From Chara braunii (taxonomy: Eukaryota; Streptophyta; Charophyceae; Charales; Characeae): a DNA stretch of 40,199 nucleotides. The translations under genes were made by a program, and so were the position numbers. The notes under the pieces were generated by a model. It saw only the letters and a program-made list of their open reading frames with translations. It ran no database searches and had not been told where the DNA came from. This document shows, piece after piece, positions 1 to 9,162 of the stretch; position 1 is the first letter of the stretch, and each line of letters starts with the position of its first letter. The stretch is from assembly GCA_003427395.1 (NCBI GenBank), contig BFEA01000356.1:1572745-1612943 (forward strand), in the 5' to 3' direction.

Positions 1-540
1 TATTTCAAGTGAACTTATTTTTATTTGTTACTCATTTAAAGTATAATTTATTTAATCTCTTCTTTTGAGTTGTACGGGGATACTTGGTTAAGCCTGAGAA
101 CGCTTGGGAACTTTTGAGTCTGATACAGCGAACTGGGCGTCTGAGCCCGGTTGAACCCCTAGAGTATGTGAGGCTGATGAGACGGAGAGAGAGTGACGGG
201 GGTTGGGGGGCCCTACCGCTAAAGGCGAGCCCGAAGAACGGCGAATATTTCTCATTAATTAATCTCATTACAATCCTACAGGCAGCGAGAGTCTTCGGAC
301 ATGAAACTCATAATGGCCATGGAGCAGGTGAGTGATGAGGCCATCACCCTGCTGATTGCCGAGGACCTCGGAGGCGGGCTCGGCGAGTGACAAGCGCCGT
401 TGCCCTTGGCTTCGGCGAACGGTAGGCGACCCTTCCCCGGGTTTCCTCACAACGAGTCAAACCCTGATCCACAACTGCTCCTCCAGGGACTCATACAATG
501 TTGTCGTGGCTGCTCGTTCGAACTTGGCTTCATCCAATGC
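1..540. other. Left edge, no confident gene
   Basis: The first 80 bases are AT-rich and hold nothing recognisable. A 29-codon ATG ORF (301-390) contains a good 5' splice-site match (CAG/GTGAGT, about 325-333), and CCTACAG near 275-281 resembles a 3' splice site. The short stretch between them could therefore be an exon of a gene lying mostly outside the window. The peptide is too short to assign. Longer frames here look random. Confidence 0.2.
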
Positions 541-560
541 CAAGCTGCGCATATCAGAAG

Positions 561-1007
561 AAGTCCGGATTTCGGCGAACTTGTCCTTCTCAAGCGGCCT
601 TTTGTGTTAGTGCGGCCTTTCGGGGTCGTGGTTCAGTCCAATTTGTGTTTGCCTGACGTCGTCTCTGCCTGTCGCATTTTCCTGAAGTTCGGATCCCGAC
701 GACCTTCACGTTTCGGTGGGTGCGTTGGTTTGGCTTCGAACAAGCACTTTTAGTACGGATCTCGGCGAACTTCGCGTCCTGAACTGTCCGGGTTCCTATT
801 GCTAAACGGAGGACACTGCCCCGTCCAATGCGGGCTTTGTTCGTCACCACCCATCCATTCCCGATCCGGTGGACATCCGTGTTCCGGAAAAAACCAACGT
901 GGTTGTCGCCCGGCTGCATGAAGCGTGTGCCCTTGTAAAGAATGATCTCATTGCAGGTAAGAGGTCATTGCTGGTCTTCGCGTTAGAAGTTCGCGGGATC
1001 CGAACTT
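561..1007 (+). repeat. Cluster 1 of a 22-bp palindromic motif (4 copies)
   Basis: Copies lie at 561-582, 685-706 and 751-772 in plus orientation and at 987-1007 in minus orientation (21 bp). Each has a left half like AAGTTCG, a right half like CGAACTT and a central spacer like GATCYCGG. The two halves are reverse complements, so each site is an imperfect palindrome. The last copy lies inside the predicted intron of the downstream gene; the others lie upstream of its first visible exon. Confidence 0.7.
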
Positions 1008-1142
1008 AGAGGTCCTTGGATAGCGTCATGTGACTGGCGTGTTGAGGACAAGGTGTGCCTCCTCTGTTTTTCACATGCGTTGTGCTTTGACTGCGATTTG
1101 ACGCTCGCTGGTGTTTTATTTGTTTTTCGTTGTCGTCCGCAG
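957..1142 (+). other. Predicted spliceosomal intron (186 bp)
   Basis: The donor is CAG/GTAAGA at 954-962. The acceptor at 1142 follows a T-rich tract (about 1114-1138) and ends in CCGCAG. Splicing leaves a codon split after its first base and joins the 806-956 frame to the frame that runs through 1313 and beyond. The match of frame, both splice signals and intron length is good internal evidence. Confidence 0.65.
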
Positions 1143-1327
1143 ACAATATGTGTTCGTCCAGGGGCGAAGGGGAACCTGCAGCGACCTCCGGGATGGGATC
1201 TGAGAAAGATTCTACAAAACGATCGTCTACGACCTCGAGGACGTGGTCCGACCACGCTAGGTCGAAATGGTTCGTCGACTGGTGCTGTGCTGATGCTACG
1301 AACCCAGTCCAATAGCCGTGTGGTCCT

Positions 1328-4159
1328 GTGATCTTCGTCGAAGCCAACAAGCGCCGCAGGGTTCTGGGGGCTGTCTTCTGGTGGGAGAATGCGAAAGGCA
1401 GTAGTCGACGGTCTTACATGAAAAATGTGTACGGTTTGAAGGGGAACGTCATCACCGGTGCCAAGGGGGCAGTTCTCGACATATGTCTGTTCGAGGGGTT
1501 CGGAGCGGGTGCTGCGAACACCCCGTTCTACAACGACCTCCGGCGGCAGGGCGGGTTTGTTTTGGGTCGAGAGTTCTTCGACCTGTTGGAGGACAAGGGC
1601 ATCGCCCTCGACGTCCCTTGCGAAGTCGGTCCCGACCTGGAACTGTCAATGCCTTTGCATCCTTGCGGCGGTTGTGAGTCGAGCGGGGCAGCGGGGGAGG
1701 GGGGGGATCTGGGTTCCGGGGAGGCTACACATGTGCAGCGGGAGGATGCCAGAGGTCAGTTTGACGACAGCGAAGATGAGGCGACACCGCATCCGCTGTT
1801 TTCGCCGTTGAGGGAAAGAGACAGGTCCGTGCTGTCCATACCTGGGGTCCGGCAACAGACCGCAGCGAATCCCGGAGAAGAGGGAGTCCTGTGTGGGTCT
1901 GACTTGGAGCCCGCTGAGGGCCATGGCGCAGAAGGCGAGGCCGTGGGTGGGGAGGGAGCGCAGGGCACTCACCAAAAAAGGAGGGGAGAATGTCAAGAAG
2001 AGTTGGTGGGCTCTTCGAAGAAACAGAAGACCAAGACCCCGAGGACTGAGGGAGAGAAACGGAAGGGGAGGGGGGTGGAAGAGGGCCACCCGGGTAGCAA
2101 ACGTCCAGCTTCGAAACATAAACAGCCTGAGTCGGGACCTTTTTCACCACGGCCTGCCATCGACGTGGACGCCGGGTACTTCCTGGAGTACAAAGACGGC
2201 GTCAGGACAAGGCGGGAGTTTGAGATCAGCCCGGCTCAGATCGTTGACATAAGGGAGTGGGAGGATCTTNACAACCAGCGGTTGCTAGATCCCGTCCTCG
2301 TGGAAACGATAAGGGAAGCAATGCGGTCTGCGTTCGAAAATAAAGAACAGACGTACGAGTTGTCGGTCTTCAAGCTCGCACCACTAGGGCTTCAAAAACC
2401 AACTCATGGGACCAAGGCACAACGTCTGAAGCTAGAGGAGTGGAAGGATGAGCTGGCGGGAGAATACTACTACGCCGCGGTGTGCGGGCAGCACAACGCG
2501 GCTGCAGCCAGGTCGCTGCTCGGCAGCGAGGTGGCCAAGAAGTACAATTTCGAGCATTGGCCGGCACTGATGGTGTACTTTTCCGACGATGACTTCGAAG
2601 GGTATTTTCTTGTTAGTTCACAGGACAACAAGAAGGACCTGAAGGTGCCTCCCAGACAGTTAAAACTTTCTATGAAAGACATTCGATGGCAATGGAAGCA
2701 TGACGGCTGCCCAAGAGCTGTGATGGGGAACCCTAGCGGGAAACAAGATCAGGTCCAGGCTTGGCGTAAGTTTTGTACAACGGCGCTCCATAAGGCGCCT
2801 CAAAACAGCTTGTGGCTTCTCGCGGATCAAAAGGAAGAGGAGGCCATTAAGAAGCAAAATGCTGCCCTGCGTTCTTACTTACCTCTGGCGATGGCTGGGG
2901 AAAATGTCTGGAAACTGGCTGTGGAATTTTTCGAAAAATGGGAGACGGGCAGATTGATGAGCCACGATGGGGCAAAGTGGACCGTCAAAAAGAAGAAGGT
3001 CAAAAACGTAAAGCCTGGGGTCGCCTACATCCACAACGACAAATTGGGCAGAACGGAGGTGGTGTACAACGTCCCCGTGGACCCGCCGAATAAAAAGGGC
3101 AAAAAGGAGAAAGAGGAGGGCGATTGGTTCGTGCAAGTGCCAGACCCGGACGCGCATTGTTGGAAAGCAATGGAATCACTCACGGACAATGAGAAGTGTC
3201 GTGTTCTGAAAAAGGTGCTTGCTTGCGAGGTCGTTTGGGTCCAGGCCGGCTCCCCGTCGTTGGCGAAGTTGGGAAAGCTCAGCGTGCAGGACATGGTTCA
3301 GCTGGTGAAGTGTGACCGCGTGCTGGTCCGGTTGTGGAATTACTACCAATTCAAGCACGAGAAGAGGCCGGACGCGGACTGGATCCAAAGGTACCCTTTC
3401 ATGAAATCGAGGTCTGCCGTGTTCAAGAAGTTTGAAGGTCAGGGATTGGATGACGAGTTGTGGGATAACAGCAGGAAACACGTTTCCGACTCGGCGCTGT
3501 TCAAGGACTGCCCATCGTACATGGGTTGCGACTATGACAATTCGATTGAGGTGACGGAGAAGTTGGTGGGCCACAAGAAGTTGTCCGTCTACTGGAGAAA
3601 CAAGGTTCTCTCCGTGTTGAATGGAAGCAGACTGAAGAGCCGGGAAGTCGCACTTGCCGAAGGCGTCGTTCACATTAAATGGAAAGACACGGGGGACATG
3701 ACATCCATCGCGTCGTTGGCCAACGACCCTTTAGAGGCGGACATCAGGGGCGTAGAGCTGAAGAAGGCAGTGGCTGCCACAAAGAGCCACACGCTTGTCC
3801 TCGATCTGTGCGAGCCGGTTGACCTCAAACTTTGGAAGCCCCAAGCGTGGGAGACTTTGAATTCTTATCTTCAGACGTGGTGTCCCTCGCATTGGACTCT
3901 CGTTGTTTTCGTGCTGCGGCAGCACAACCTATCGTTTCTCACCAGCATGCACCATCTTTCTTTCGTCAAGCTGTTGGAAGGGAAGTGGGTGCGGAGAGTG
4001 CAGCAAAAAAAAAGCTTCCCCGTTGGGAACAATTTGTACACGGAGGAAGACCACATGTACATCCTCTTCAAAGGTGACGACGATCTGCGCGTCAACACGT
4101 CCGTGGTCTACGAGGGAAACCTGCCCACGGGTGCCGCTGCTGCGGTGCGATTGCCTTAG
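1328..4159 (+). CDS. ParB/Srx-like domain protein, N-terminal and middle part
   Basis: This 943-codon open segment contains an N at 2270 (residue 315 unresolved). Residues about 100-270 are low-complexity and charged. Residues about 280-430 resemble a ParB N-terminal fold: a helix with LVETIREAM, then AAVCGQHNAAAARSLLG (residues 383-399; G387, Q388, H389 where ParB proteins carry a G-E-R/H motif), then a strand VYFSDDDFEGYFL and SSQDN, like the ParB LIEN box. Near the end LVLDLCEP and a following hydrophobic block resemble motif IV and V regions of beta-class DNA methyltransferases, but without a clean DPPY. The segment opens after TAG 1313 in the same frame, so 1328 is not a true start; the first ATG is at 1418. 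Its likely role is DNA binding or modification in a mobile element. The ParB assignment is moderate, the methyltransferase one weak. Confidence 0.55.
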   Translation: MIFVEANKRRRVLGAVFWWENAKGSSRRSYMKNVYGLKGNVITGAKGAVLDICLFEGFGAGAANTPFYNDLRRQGGFVLGREFFDLLEDKGIALDVPCEVGPDLELSMPLHPCGGCESSGAAGEGGDLGSGEATHVQREDARGQFDDSEDEATPHPLFSPLRERDRSVLSIPGVRQQTAANPGEEGVLCGSDLEPAEGHGAEGEAVGGEGAQGTHQKRRGECQEELVGSSKKQKTKTPRTEGEKRKGRGVEEGHPGSKRPASKHKQPESGPFSPRPAIDVDAGYFLEYKDGVRTRREFEISPAQIVDIREWEDLXNQRLLDPVLVETIREAMRSAFENKEQTYELSVFKLAPLGLQKPTHGTKAQRLKLEEWKDELAGEYYYAAVCGQHNAAAARSLLGSEVAKKYNFEHWPALMVYFSDDDFEGYFLVSSQDNKKDLKVPPRQLKLSMKDIRWQWKHDGCPRAVMGNPSGKQDQVQAWRKFCTTALHKAPQNSLWLLADQKEEEAIKKQNAALRSYLPLAMAGENVWKLAVEFFEKWETGRLMSHDGAKWTVKKKKVKNVKPGVAYIHNDKLGRTEVVYNVPVDPPNKKGKKEKEEGDWFVQVPDPDAHCWKAMESLTDNEKCRVLKKVLACEVVWVQAGSPSLAKLGKLSVQDMVQLVKCDRVLVRLWNYYQFKHEKRPDADWIQRYPFMKSRSAVFKKFEGQGLDDELWDNSRKHVSDSALFKDCPSYMGCDYDNSIEVTEKLVGHKKLSVYWRNKVLSVLNGSRLKSREVALAEGVVHIKWKDTGDMTSIASLANDPLEADIRGVELKKAVAATKSHTLVLDLCEPVDLKLWKPQAWETLNSYLQTWCPSHWTLVVFVLRQHNLSFLTSMHHLSFVKLLEGKWVRRVQQKKSFPVGNNLYTEEDHMYILFKGDDDLRVNTSVVYEGNLPTGAAAAVRLP

Positions 4160-4216
4160 AGGGTCACCCAGACGGATGTGTCCGAGATTCCTTTCACGCC
4201 TTGCGACTGGTAGCTG

Positions 4217-5665
4217 GTGGCACCTGAACGACAGAGCAGCGTCTACGGGGATATGGAACGCAATCCGACCCAATTCGTCGGTCTTCTTGATTTTCTTGGC
4301 AAGAAGGGAGAGGGTGTCGTGTTCCTTGGGAAACCACATGCGCGAAGCGTCTGGGAGCTTTTGAAGGCCGGCGGGCACGTTGTCGCAATGGAAGGGAACT
4401 TCGACCTCTTGCAATTCACGATGCAGGTGGTGAAAAGCAAGGTCAATTTGGGTGGGCACAATTGTGAGTTCATGGTCGTGAGGCCAACACGGGATAAGGT
4501 GTGGAGCAAGAAGACGGATATGTGGTTCAAGTTGAGCGAGAGGAAGAGGAACAAGATATACAATTTCTTGTTCCTTCAAACGCGTCCGAGGAGGGACACT
4601 GACGCCGAGTACATCCGCCGGAAGGACCACATGTTGGCACTGCTCGACAACTACCACTTCGCTTCCCGCATGAACGCGAAGACGTTTATCGAAAGGCTGC
4701 AGTCGCTGTACTTCGTAAAGTCCGAGGTGCAGTTGAAGTTAGCCAGTTACGCTTCCCTGATCTCCACTGACGACGAGGAAGCCATAGGTGTGGAGTTTGT
4801 CGCCAAAGCGAAGGAGGAGGAGAGCGACACGGAGAGCATCGACCTGCAGTACGACCCGCCTCCGGCAGACCACGGCCGAGGGTCCTCGTCGGTCGGTCCA
4901 TCACCAAGCGCTGCAGCCCTCGTGTCACCATTGGCCAAACCGGCACCGGGCACCACGCCAATGAAGTTGCTGGAGAGGCTTAGAGCTCTGGCCGCCCCCC
5001 CGCCCGCTTTGCGTCCCGGGTCCGTTGTCCCGCCCGATCATCCGTCTTGGAAGGATGACAACATCCACTTCCTGCTTGAACCGCAACGTCATTCACCTGA
5101 GCAGGACTGGGGCCATGACATGGTTTGGCATCCGGGAGTCATCCAGCCAGCGATACGAAATGGCGAGTGGGTCATGGCCGTGGCAATCCCGGGCGCGGGA
5201 TGGGTGTCATTCCCACGAGAGTCGAAGTCCAACTTCCTGCACCTCACGAGAATTTCGGTCCTCCAGAAAGTGAAGGTCGAAAATGACACTTTAGCACCCA
5301 GCGACCTGTCCCTCATTTCCACTGCCGGTCGACTGTTTTACGAGCTTCAGGACAAGTGCTGGTTGGAATTGATGGAGGACTACTACGAGCTCGACACGAG
5401 TCCATCGAAGGGCGTGGTGGACTGGAAAGTGCCCCCTCCCACTGGGCCGGATGGTGGTTCCGGGGGGGGGGGTCACCTGGAAGCGGAGGGGATGGGGGTG
5501 GCGACGCAAAGGGTGGCAAAGGAATCCCGCCTATGCGGGAGAGAGGGTCTCATGGCCGCAACACGACACCGGGAGGCAGCGCTGGGGTGGCGGGTTTCGC
5601 CGTCGATCGGACTCCGTCGACAGGCACCCGGCCCGAGCACACGACACACTCCACCGACCCCCTGA
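4217..5665 (+). CDS. Methyltransferase-like C-terminal half, same frame as the upstream ORF
   Basis: This segment shares its frame with 1328-4159 and is separated from it only by TAG 4157 and TAG 4211. The first 70 residues hold VVFLGKPHARSVW followed by LLKAGGHVVAMEGN, which lines up with the SAM-binding motif I of beta-class N6/N4 DNA methyltransferases (glycine loop, then an acidic residue closing the second strand). The expected GxG is changed, so activity is doubtful. An acidic linker follows at residues about 190-215, then a Pro/Ala-rich stretch, then a compact region of about 130 residues (PGVIQPAIRNGEWVMAVAIP) that I cannot place. Real coding probably leaves this frame at the 11-G run (5462-5472); the tail to 5665 looks random. 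Order ParB, motif IV, motif I fits known ParB-methyltransferase fusions of phages and elements. Confidence 0.5.
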   Translation: MAPERQSSVYGDMERNPTQFVGLLDFLGKKGEGVVFLGKPHARSVWELLKAGGHVVAMEGNFDLLQFTMQVVKSKVNLGGHNCEFMVVRPTRDKVWSKKTDMWFKLSERKRNKIYNFLFLQTRPRRDTDAEYIRRKDHMLALLDNYHFASRMNAKTFIERLQSLYFVKSEVQLKLASYASLISTDDEEAIGVEFVAKAKEEESDTESIDLQYDPPPADHGRGSSSVGPSPSAAALVSPLAKPAPGTTPMKLLERLRALAAPPPALRPGSVVPPDHPSWKDDNIHFLLEPQRHSPEQDWGHDMVWHPGVIQPAIRNGEWVMAVAIPGAGWVSFPRESKSNFLHLTRISVLQKVKVENDTLAPSDLSLISTAGRLFYELQDKCWLELMEDYYELDTSPSKGVVDWKVPPPTGPDGGSGGGGHLEAEGMGVATQRVAKESRLCGREGLMAATRHREAALGWRVSPSIGLRRQAPGPSTRHTPPTP

Positions 5666-6388
5666 CTTCGTCCATGGGCTCAGCGAGGGACACGTTGGCA
5701 GCCTTGGTTGCTCTAGGCAGTCGCTCGGCCGGAAAGCCGAAGTCCACCGGGATCCGAACTACGTCGGGTGAGGAGCCGCCAGAACGGTCCGGAATGCGAA
5801 GCTGCTCGGGGTCGGGGGATCCAAGCACGGATCGAGAAATTCGCAGCATTGCGGCGCGGGACGGAGACGTCGGAACGGTGTCGCCTGAGCGGGAGCGACG
5901 GCCGCAAGGATTGCAGCGGGAGGCTGCAAGTGCAGGGTCCGGCGACACGGAGACCACGAAGTCCGCCGAGATCCGAACTTCTTCGGGCGGGGTTTGTCGG
6001 CCAGGGATTGTCGTGCCGTTGAGAGGGGCAGCGTGCAAGGGGACGGAAGGGCGGTCCTCGCGATTCGGCACGCGTACCGCGGAAGGGGACGAGTTTCGTG
6101 GGAGGGAAGTAGGGGAGGAAATGGAGGAACAGAAGGGAGCGCAAGAATGGGAGGAAGAAGGGGAAGAAGAGGTGGAAGGGGAGGAAGCGGGAGAAACGGA
6201 GCTAATTGATTTGTTTGAAGGAAGGGAGGGTGTCGGGGCTGGAGAAGACGAAGTGGAACACAGTGAGGACGATGCCGGATCTGGAGAGTAGTCTGACGAG
6301 TTCAGACAACTGTACGGAGAGCATCACGAGGATGATGTCGACGACGATGCCACAGCAATAGAGATGGAGTGTTGGGATCCATACTAGT
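5470..6388 (+). CDS. Low-complexity acidic C-terminal tail after a frameshift
   Basis: Coding character passes from the 4217 frame into this frame at the run of 11 G (5462-5472), a -1 change that one extra G would explain. The protein is Gly/Ser/Arg-rich, then strongly acidic (runs of Glu near 6115-6210). TAG at 6289 is followed in frame by more acidic sequence (EHHEDDVDDDATAIEME) up to TAG 6386. Two copies of the 22-bp motif (5740-5761 and 5959-5980) fall inside the coding region and give the near-repeated peptides KSTGIRT and KSAEIRT. A sequencing error in the G-run is as likely as a real frameshift. No catalytic domain is visible here. Confidence 0.4.
5740..5980 (-). repeat. Cluster 2 of the 22-bp motif (2 copies)
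   Basis: Copies at 5740-5761 and 5959-5980, both in minus orientation (spacer reads CCGGGATC or CCGAGATC on the plus strand). They lie inside the coding sequence of the acidic tail. Confidence 0.65.
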
Positions 6389-6615
6389 CAAACTTCATAA
6401 ACGAACAACGATTGGCACGCCAAAGGGAACCCTGTGCGGAAGTGTGCCGTGATCCTAACTTGTGAAACTTCAATTTCATAAATGTGATGAAAGATACAGT
6501 AACTATATTGTGACACTGTCCTCTTTCTTACGAATTCATTTTTGACTGCAGTGTTTGTACATGGGCATGCCCGCCCAGTCCCCCCAAATCCGAAAGTTTG
6601 CTGACATCCATAGTT
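6366..6615 (-). repeat. Cluster 3 of the 22-bp motif (3 diverged copies)
   Basis: Copies at 6366-6387, 6440-6461 and 6594-6615 in minus orientation. Each is embedded in a longer repeat that, on the minus strand, starts with TTTATGAAGTTT or a close variant. They lie between the two convergent genes. The half-sites are more diverged than in cluster 1, but the 22-bp length and core GGAT are kept. Confidence 0.6.
6503..6572 (-). repeat. Left inverted arm
   Basis: Read on the minus strand, this arm begins GGGCATGCC, passes through CTGCAG, a CAAAAAT box, ATTCGT, AGGACA, and ends CACAATAT. The same order is found on the plus strand at 9940-10003. The two arms are inverted and enclose the protease gene, as terminal inverted repeats would. 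Confidence 0.5.
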
Positions 6616-7095
6616 GTTAAACTTTTATAAACAAAATTAACAATGTAATTAGATTGAATTAGATTAAATTGTGCTCCATCACGATGAATATCCGCATTTT
6701 AAATGGTCATGCAAAAAAGGTTTGGGCATCCACTGAACAATTTCACATAAGATGAGATTTCTCATTCATCCACCAACCAGTTTCACAATCATGTTTACAC
6801 TTCCAGTTGAACAGAATTCGAAACATGGAACACAATACTTCAACTTGAACAGAATTCGGAACATGGAACATTACGTGACATAGATTACAAATCCCATACA
6901 AGACGCAGCACATGCATTGAGCTTGCCGTAGATAATGCGAACTTGAAACGATAAAAGAAAGCAATGCCTCTGGCAGAAGGACAGTTGAATAATGTCTCGA
7001 TTTACGAAATTTAACGATCAACGAATGAAACACCTTAAAAAAAAGTTTCGAAGTCAATCAAATCCATCAAAGACAACGATGTTCTAAGACACATG
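6616..7095. other. Intergenic, small 38-bp tandem duplication
   Basis: This lies just 3' of the minus-strand protease gene. The only structure I see is a tandem duplication around 6807-6870, where TTGAACAGAATTCG repeats with a 38-bp period. The rest is AT-rich and has no credible ORF. Confidence 0.4.
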
Positions 7096-7099
7096 ATGC

Positions 7100-7849
7100 T
7101 CATTGTCGTCTAAGAAGCGGAATATCTTTACAAGAGAACCGGAAAGGCGGTCGATCTCCATGTTGCAACAACGTCGCATACATCAACATGAACACACCAC
7201 AGCTTGCTCCATCCACTTGTCTCGGAACTCCATCCACCACAACATTTCCTACCATGGACTTCCAATTCCTACCCGACCGCCTATGTGATGTTTGACGTTC
7301 CAAATACTGTACAATCAACCCGAAAACACTAAGGTAAAAACTAGAATCAACTACAATGCGAGGAAAAGAATTAAAAATTTCGAGAACATCATCTCTCATG
7401 TTGACGGAAACGAGGATCCAGTGATCATCATCTTTGTGGACAGGAACAAAGATAATATCGTAATGAAGCAAATCTACGTTTTTAGCCCACCTCTGCACCC
7501 CACCATGTCCTTGAAGTCGCAGTTTACTGAAGAAGAACGAATTAAAGCTGAAGACTTGAAGGCCTGAAGAGATGTCACGTGACCCACATGCGGTCGACCC
7601 CAACAACGTCATATAGAAATTGACCACCTTATCATTCACCCTGCCATTGACATGCAAGAGGGTGAGGAGATATTTTGCTGCAATCCGAAATTGACCATCG
7701 CCCAGTATAAAGAGAATAGTGTTAGACGACACCGAGCCTCGTACAATGTCATCCAAAACCCGCAAGCTCAGAGGCGCAATCGTCGCAGTGAAACTTTTCC
7801 TGCGTGCTGCACTTGTTGCCCGCACTGCACAACATCGAGCAAAGGACAC
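7100..7849 (-). CDS. Ulp1/C48-family cysteine protease domain
   Basis: The family cleaves SUMO or related ubiquitin-like tags; many plant and algal DNA transposons carry such domains. VNDKVVNFYMTLL (residues about 71-83) matches the family opening WLND-x-(V/I)IN-x-Y. The catalytic His is H143 in DDHWILV, the oxyanion Gln is Q211 and the nucleophile is C217 in ASCGVF. The residue expected to be Asp (usually YDS) is N160 in EIFNS, a single-base G-to-A type change, so the triad is incomplete unless the alignment is shifted. At 249 residues the ORF covers a full C48 domain. Its N-terminus is probably joined by splicing to the exon at 7873-8196, because the codons before about residue 25 are not convincing. 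The domain call is firm; activity is doubtful. Confidence 0.75.
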   Translation of the reverse strand: MSFARCCAVRATSAARRKSFTATIAPLSLRVLDDIVRGSVSSNTILFILGDGQFRIAAKYLLTLLHVNGRVNDKVVNFYMTLLGSTACGSRDISSGLQVFSFNSFFFSKLRLQGHGGVQRWAKNVDLLHYDIIFVPVHKDDDHWILVSVNMRDDVLEIFNSFPRIVVDSSFYLSVFGLIVQYLERQTSHRRSGRNWKSMVGNVVVDGVPRQVDGASCGVFMLMYATLLQHGDRPPFRFSCKDIPLLRRQ

Positions 7850-7872
7850 GTGGGGTAGTCAGAAACGGAGTT

Positions 7873-8196
7873 CTAGACATTGTCCCCCGGTGCATGACGC
7901 GTTGCTAAGTACTTCTCATACATGGCCTGACCCCTACTCATAGATCGTGGATATGTTCCTTTCTCTGGGGCAAGAAGGGAAAGACATTGCTCAATGGCAA
8001 CGGTGTACTCCTTCTTCCCGATCTTGACATCAACCCCTAATGCCTTTAACATATCCTTCTGTTTTTTACTCAACCCGGGGAAGGGTACGAAGTCGGTAGA
8101 TGTCGAAGCAGCCAACGACTGCTTAGTTAGTCTCACCCGACCGCCGACGTATTCGTACTGCTCAAGTATGCGATGTGCTCTTTCGAGTCCATCGAT
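7873..8196 (-). CDS. Probable upstream exon of the Ulp1-like gene
   Basis: The frame is open from 8196 down to TAG at 7873-7875, in a different frame from the protease ORF. It has coding-like composition: GLERAHRILEQYEYVGG, then FPGLSKKQKDMLKALGVDV and IGKKEYTVAIEQCLSLL. This is a charged helical region with no domain I can name. A donor GTCTAG follows GACAAT on the minus strand near 7877, and acceptors (GTGCAG, CGCAG) occur near 7800-7830, so a short intron could join it to the protease exon. The start is unclear: an internal ATG lies at 8136, but in-frame coding extends upstream of it. Confidence 0.45.
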   Translation of the reverse strand: MDGLERAHRILEQYEYVGGRVRLTKQSLAASTSTDFVPFPGLSKKQKDMLKALGVDVKIGKKEYTVAIEQCLSLLAPEKGTYPRSMSRGQAMYEKYLATRHAPGDNV

Positions 8197-8484
8197 TTAG
8201 GCTCCTTCCCGTCTGCTGACTGTGTACACAACCAGACCAGCGCTGCGCTGCGCGCCTATTGCTAGGCTGCTGCTGTAAATAAAGGTACTACGAGCCCTCT
8301 GCCCCATTCGAAAAGATATTCGAATGATTCACCGGTTCCACCGTATGCTCTCATCTTTTTCATTTTCATTTGCAATATGTGCTCTGGATATTTGGAGGAC
8401 CTCCGTGTTCGAGACGACACCACCCCTGTACAACAGAAGAAAGACAAAACGAAAAATGAGAGTCATACATTCGTACAGACGCAA
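8197..8484. other. Non-coding stretch, probable intron of the minus-strand gene
   Basis: A 61-codon minus-strand ORF (8262-8447) is present but has no recognisable domain. Position between two coding blocks on the minus strand suggests intron or decayed exon. I see no other structure. Confidence 0.25.
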
Positions 8485-9162
8485 CAGTCAAGCAGGACCT
8501 CTCCAACCACAGGACCCTGATCTCGCGTGGTCATGTACACCCAGGTGCGGTTGTGCGACTGGAAAACAAAATGACTGCAACATCCGAGCTTATCACCCCC
8601 GCACTTCGCAAAGGAAAACCACCACAACTCAAAGAAGCCGGAGGCCAGCAATCCGCGAAGTTCGGATTGTGGCGGACTTTTGAACACACCAGCCCCACTG
8701 AGACTGGCCACATCATGCATCGACAAAAGAAGTTCGGATCCCGGCGGACTAAAACCGGCACTATTCCCGAGAAGGGAAAACTGTTAGTCCATGTACTTGC
8801 CACTTTCTTAGCACCTTGGCCTACAGTCAAGCAGGACCTCTCTGACCACAGGACCCTGATCTCGCGTGGTCATGTGCACCTAGGTGCGGTTGTGCGACTG
8901 GAAAACAAAACGACTGCAACATTCGAGCTTATCACCCCCCGCACTTCGCAAAGGAAAACCACCACAACTCACAGAAGCCGGAGGCCAACAATCCCCGAAG
9001 TTCGGACTACGGTGGACTTTTCAACACACTAGCCCCACTGAGACTGACCACATCACGCATCGACAAAGGAAGTTCGGATCCCGGCGGACTAAAACCGGCA
9101 CTATTCCCAAGAAGGGAAAACTGTCAGTCCATGTACTTGGCCACTTTCTTAGCACCTTGGCC
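8485..9162. repeat. 339-bp tandem duplication
   Basis: Copy 1 spans 8485-8823 and copy 2 spans 8824-9162. Both start CAGTCAAGCAGGACC and end GCACCTTGGCC. They differ by scattered substitutions and compensating single-base indels (one extra C in the CCCCC run of copy 2). Each copy carries two 22-bp motif sites 72 bp apart. The unit is divisible by three, but the plus-strand ORFs over it (8553-9032 and 8884-9171) lose frame between copies and look fortuitous. Confidence 0.8.
8658..9091 (+). repeat. Cluster 4 of the 22-bp motif (4 copies)
   Basis: Copies at 8658-8679, 8730-8751, 8998-9019 and 9070-9091, all plus orientation. 8730 and 9070 are identical over the motif. The right half reads CGGACTT or CGGACTA instead of CGAACTT. 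Two sites per 339-bp unit explain the regular spacing. Confidence 0.7.

Larger units (their letters stand above)
806..6463 (+). pseudogene. Interrupted large gene: ParB-like plus methyltransferase-like protein
   Basis: This is the whole transcription unit I infer. One frame is open from 806 to 956, spliced across 957-1142, and then runs in a single frame to the G-run at 5462-5472. There it shifts by -1 and continues to at least TAG 6386 or TGA 6463. In-frame interruptions are TAG at 1313, 4157, 4211 and 6289; no TAA or TGA interrupts it. Sequence on both sides of each TAG keeps the same character, for example acidic on both sides of 6289, so these are breaks in one gene and not gene ends. No in-frame ATG exists in the first visible exon, so a further 5' exon is likely. 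It could be a decayed transposon gene, or a gene read in a lineage that tolerates TAG. Confidence 0.55.

Noticed and set aside
1646-2150. Minus-strand ORFs opposite the large gene
   Set aside because: Shadow frames of the GC-rich coding strand; composition follows the plus-strand codons.
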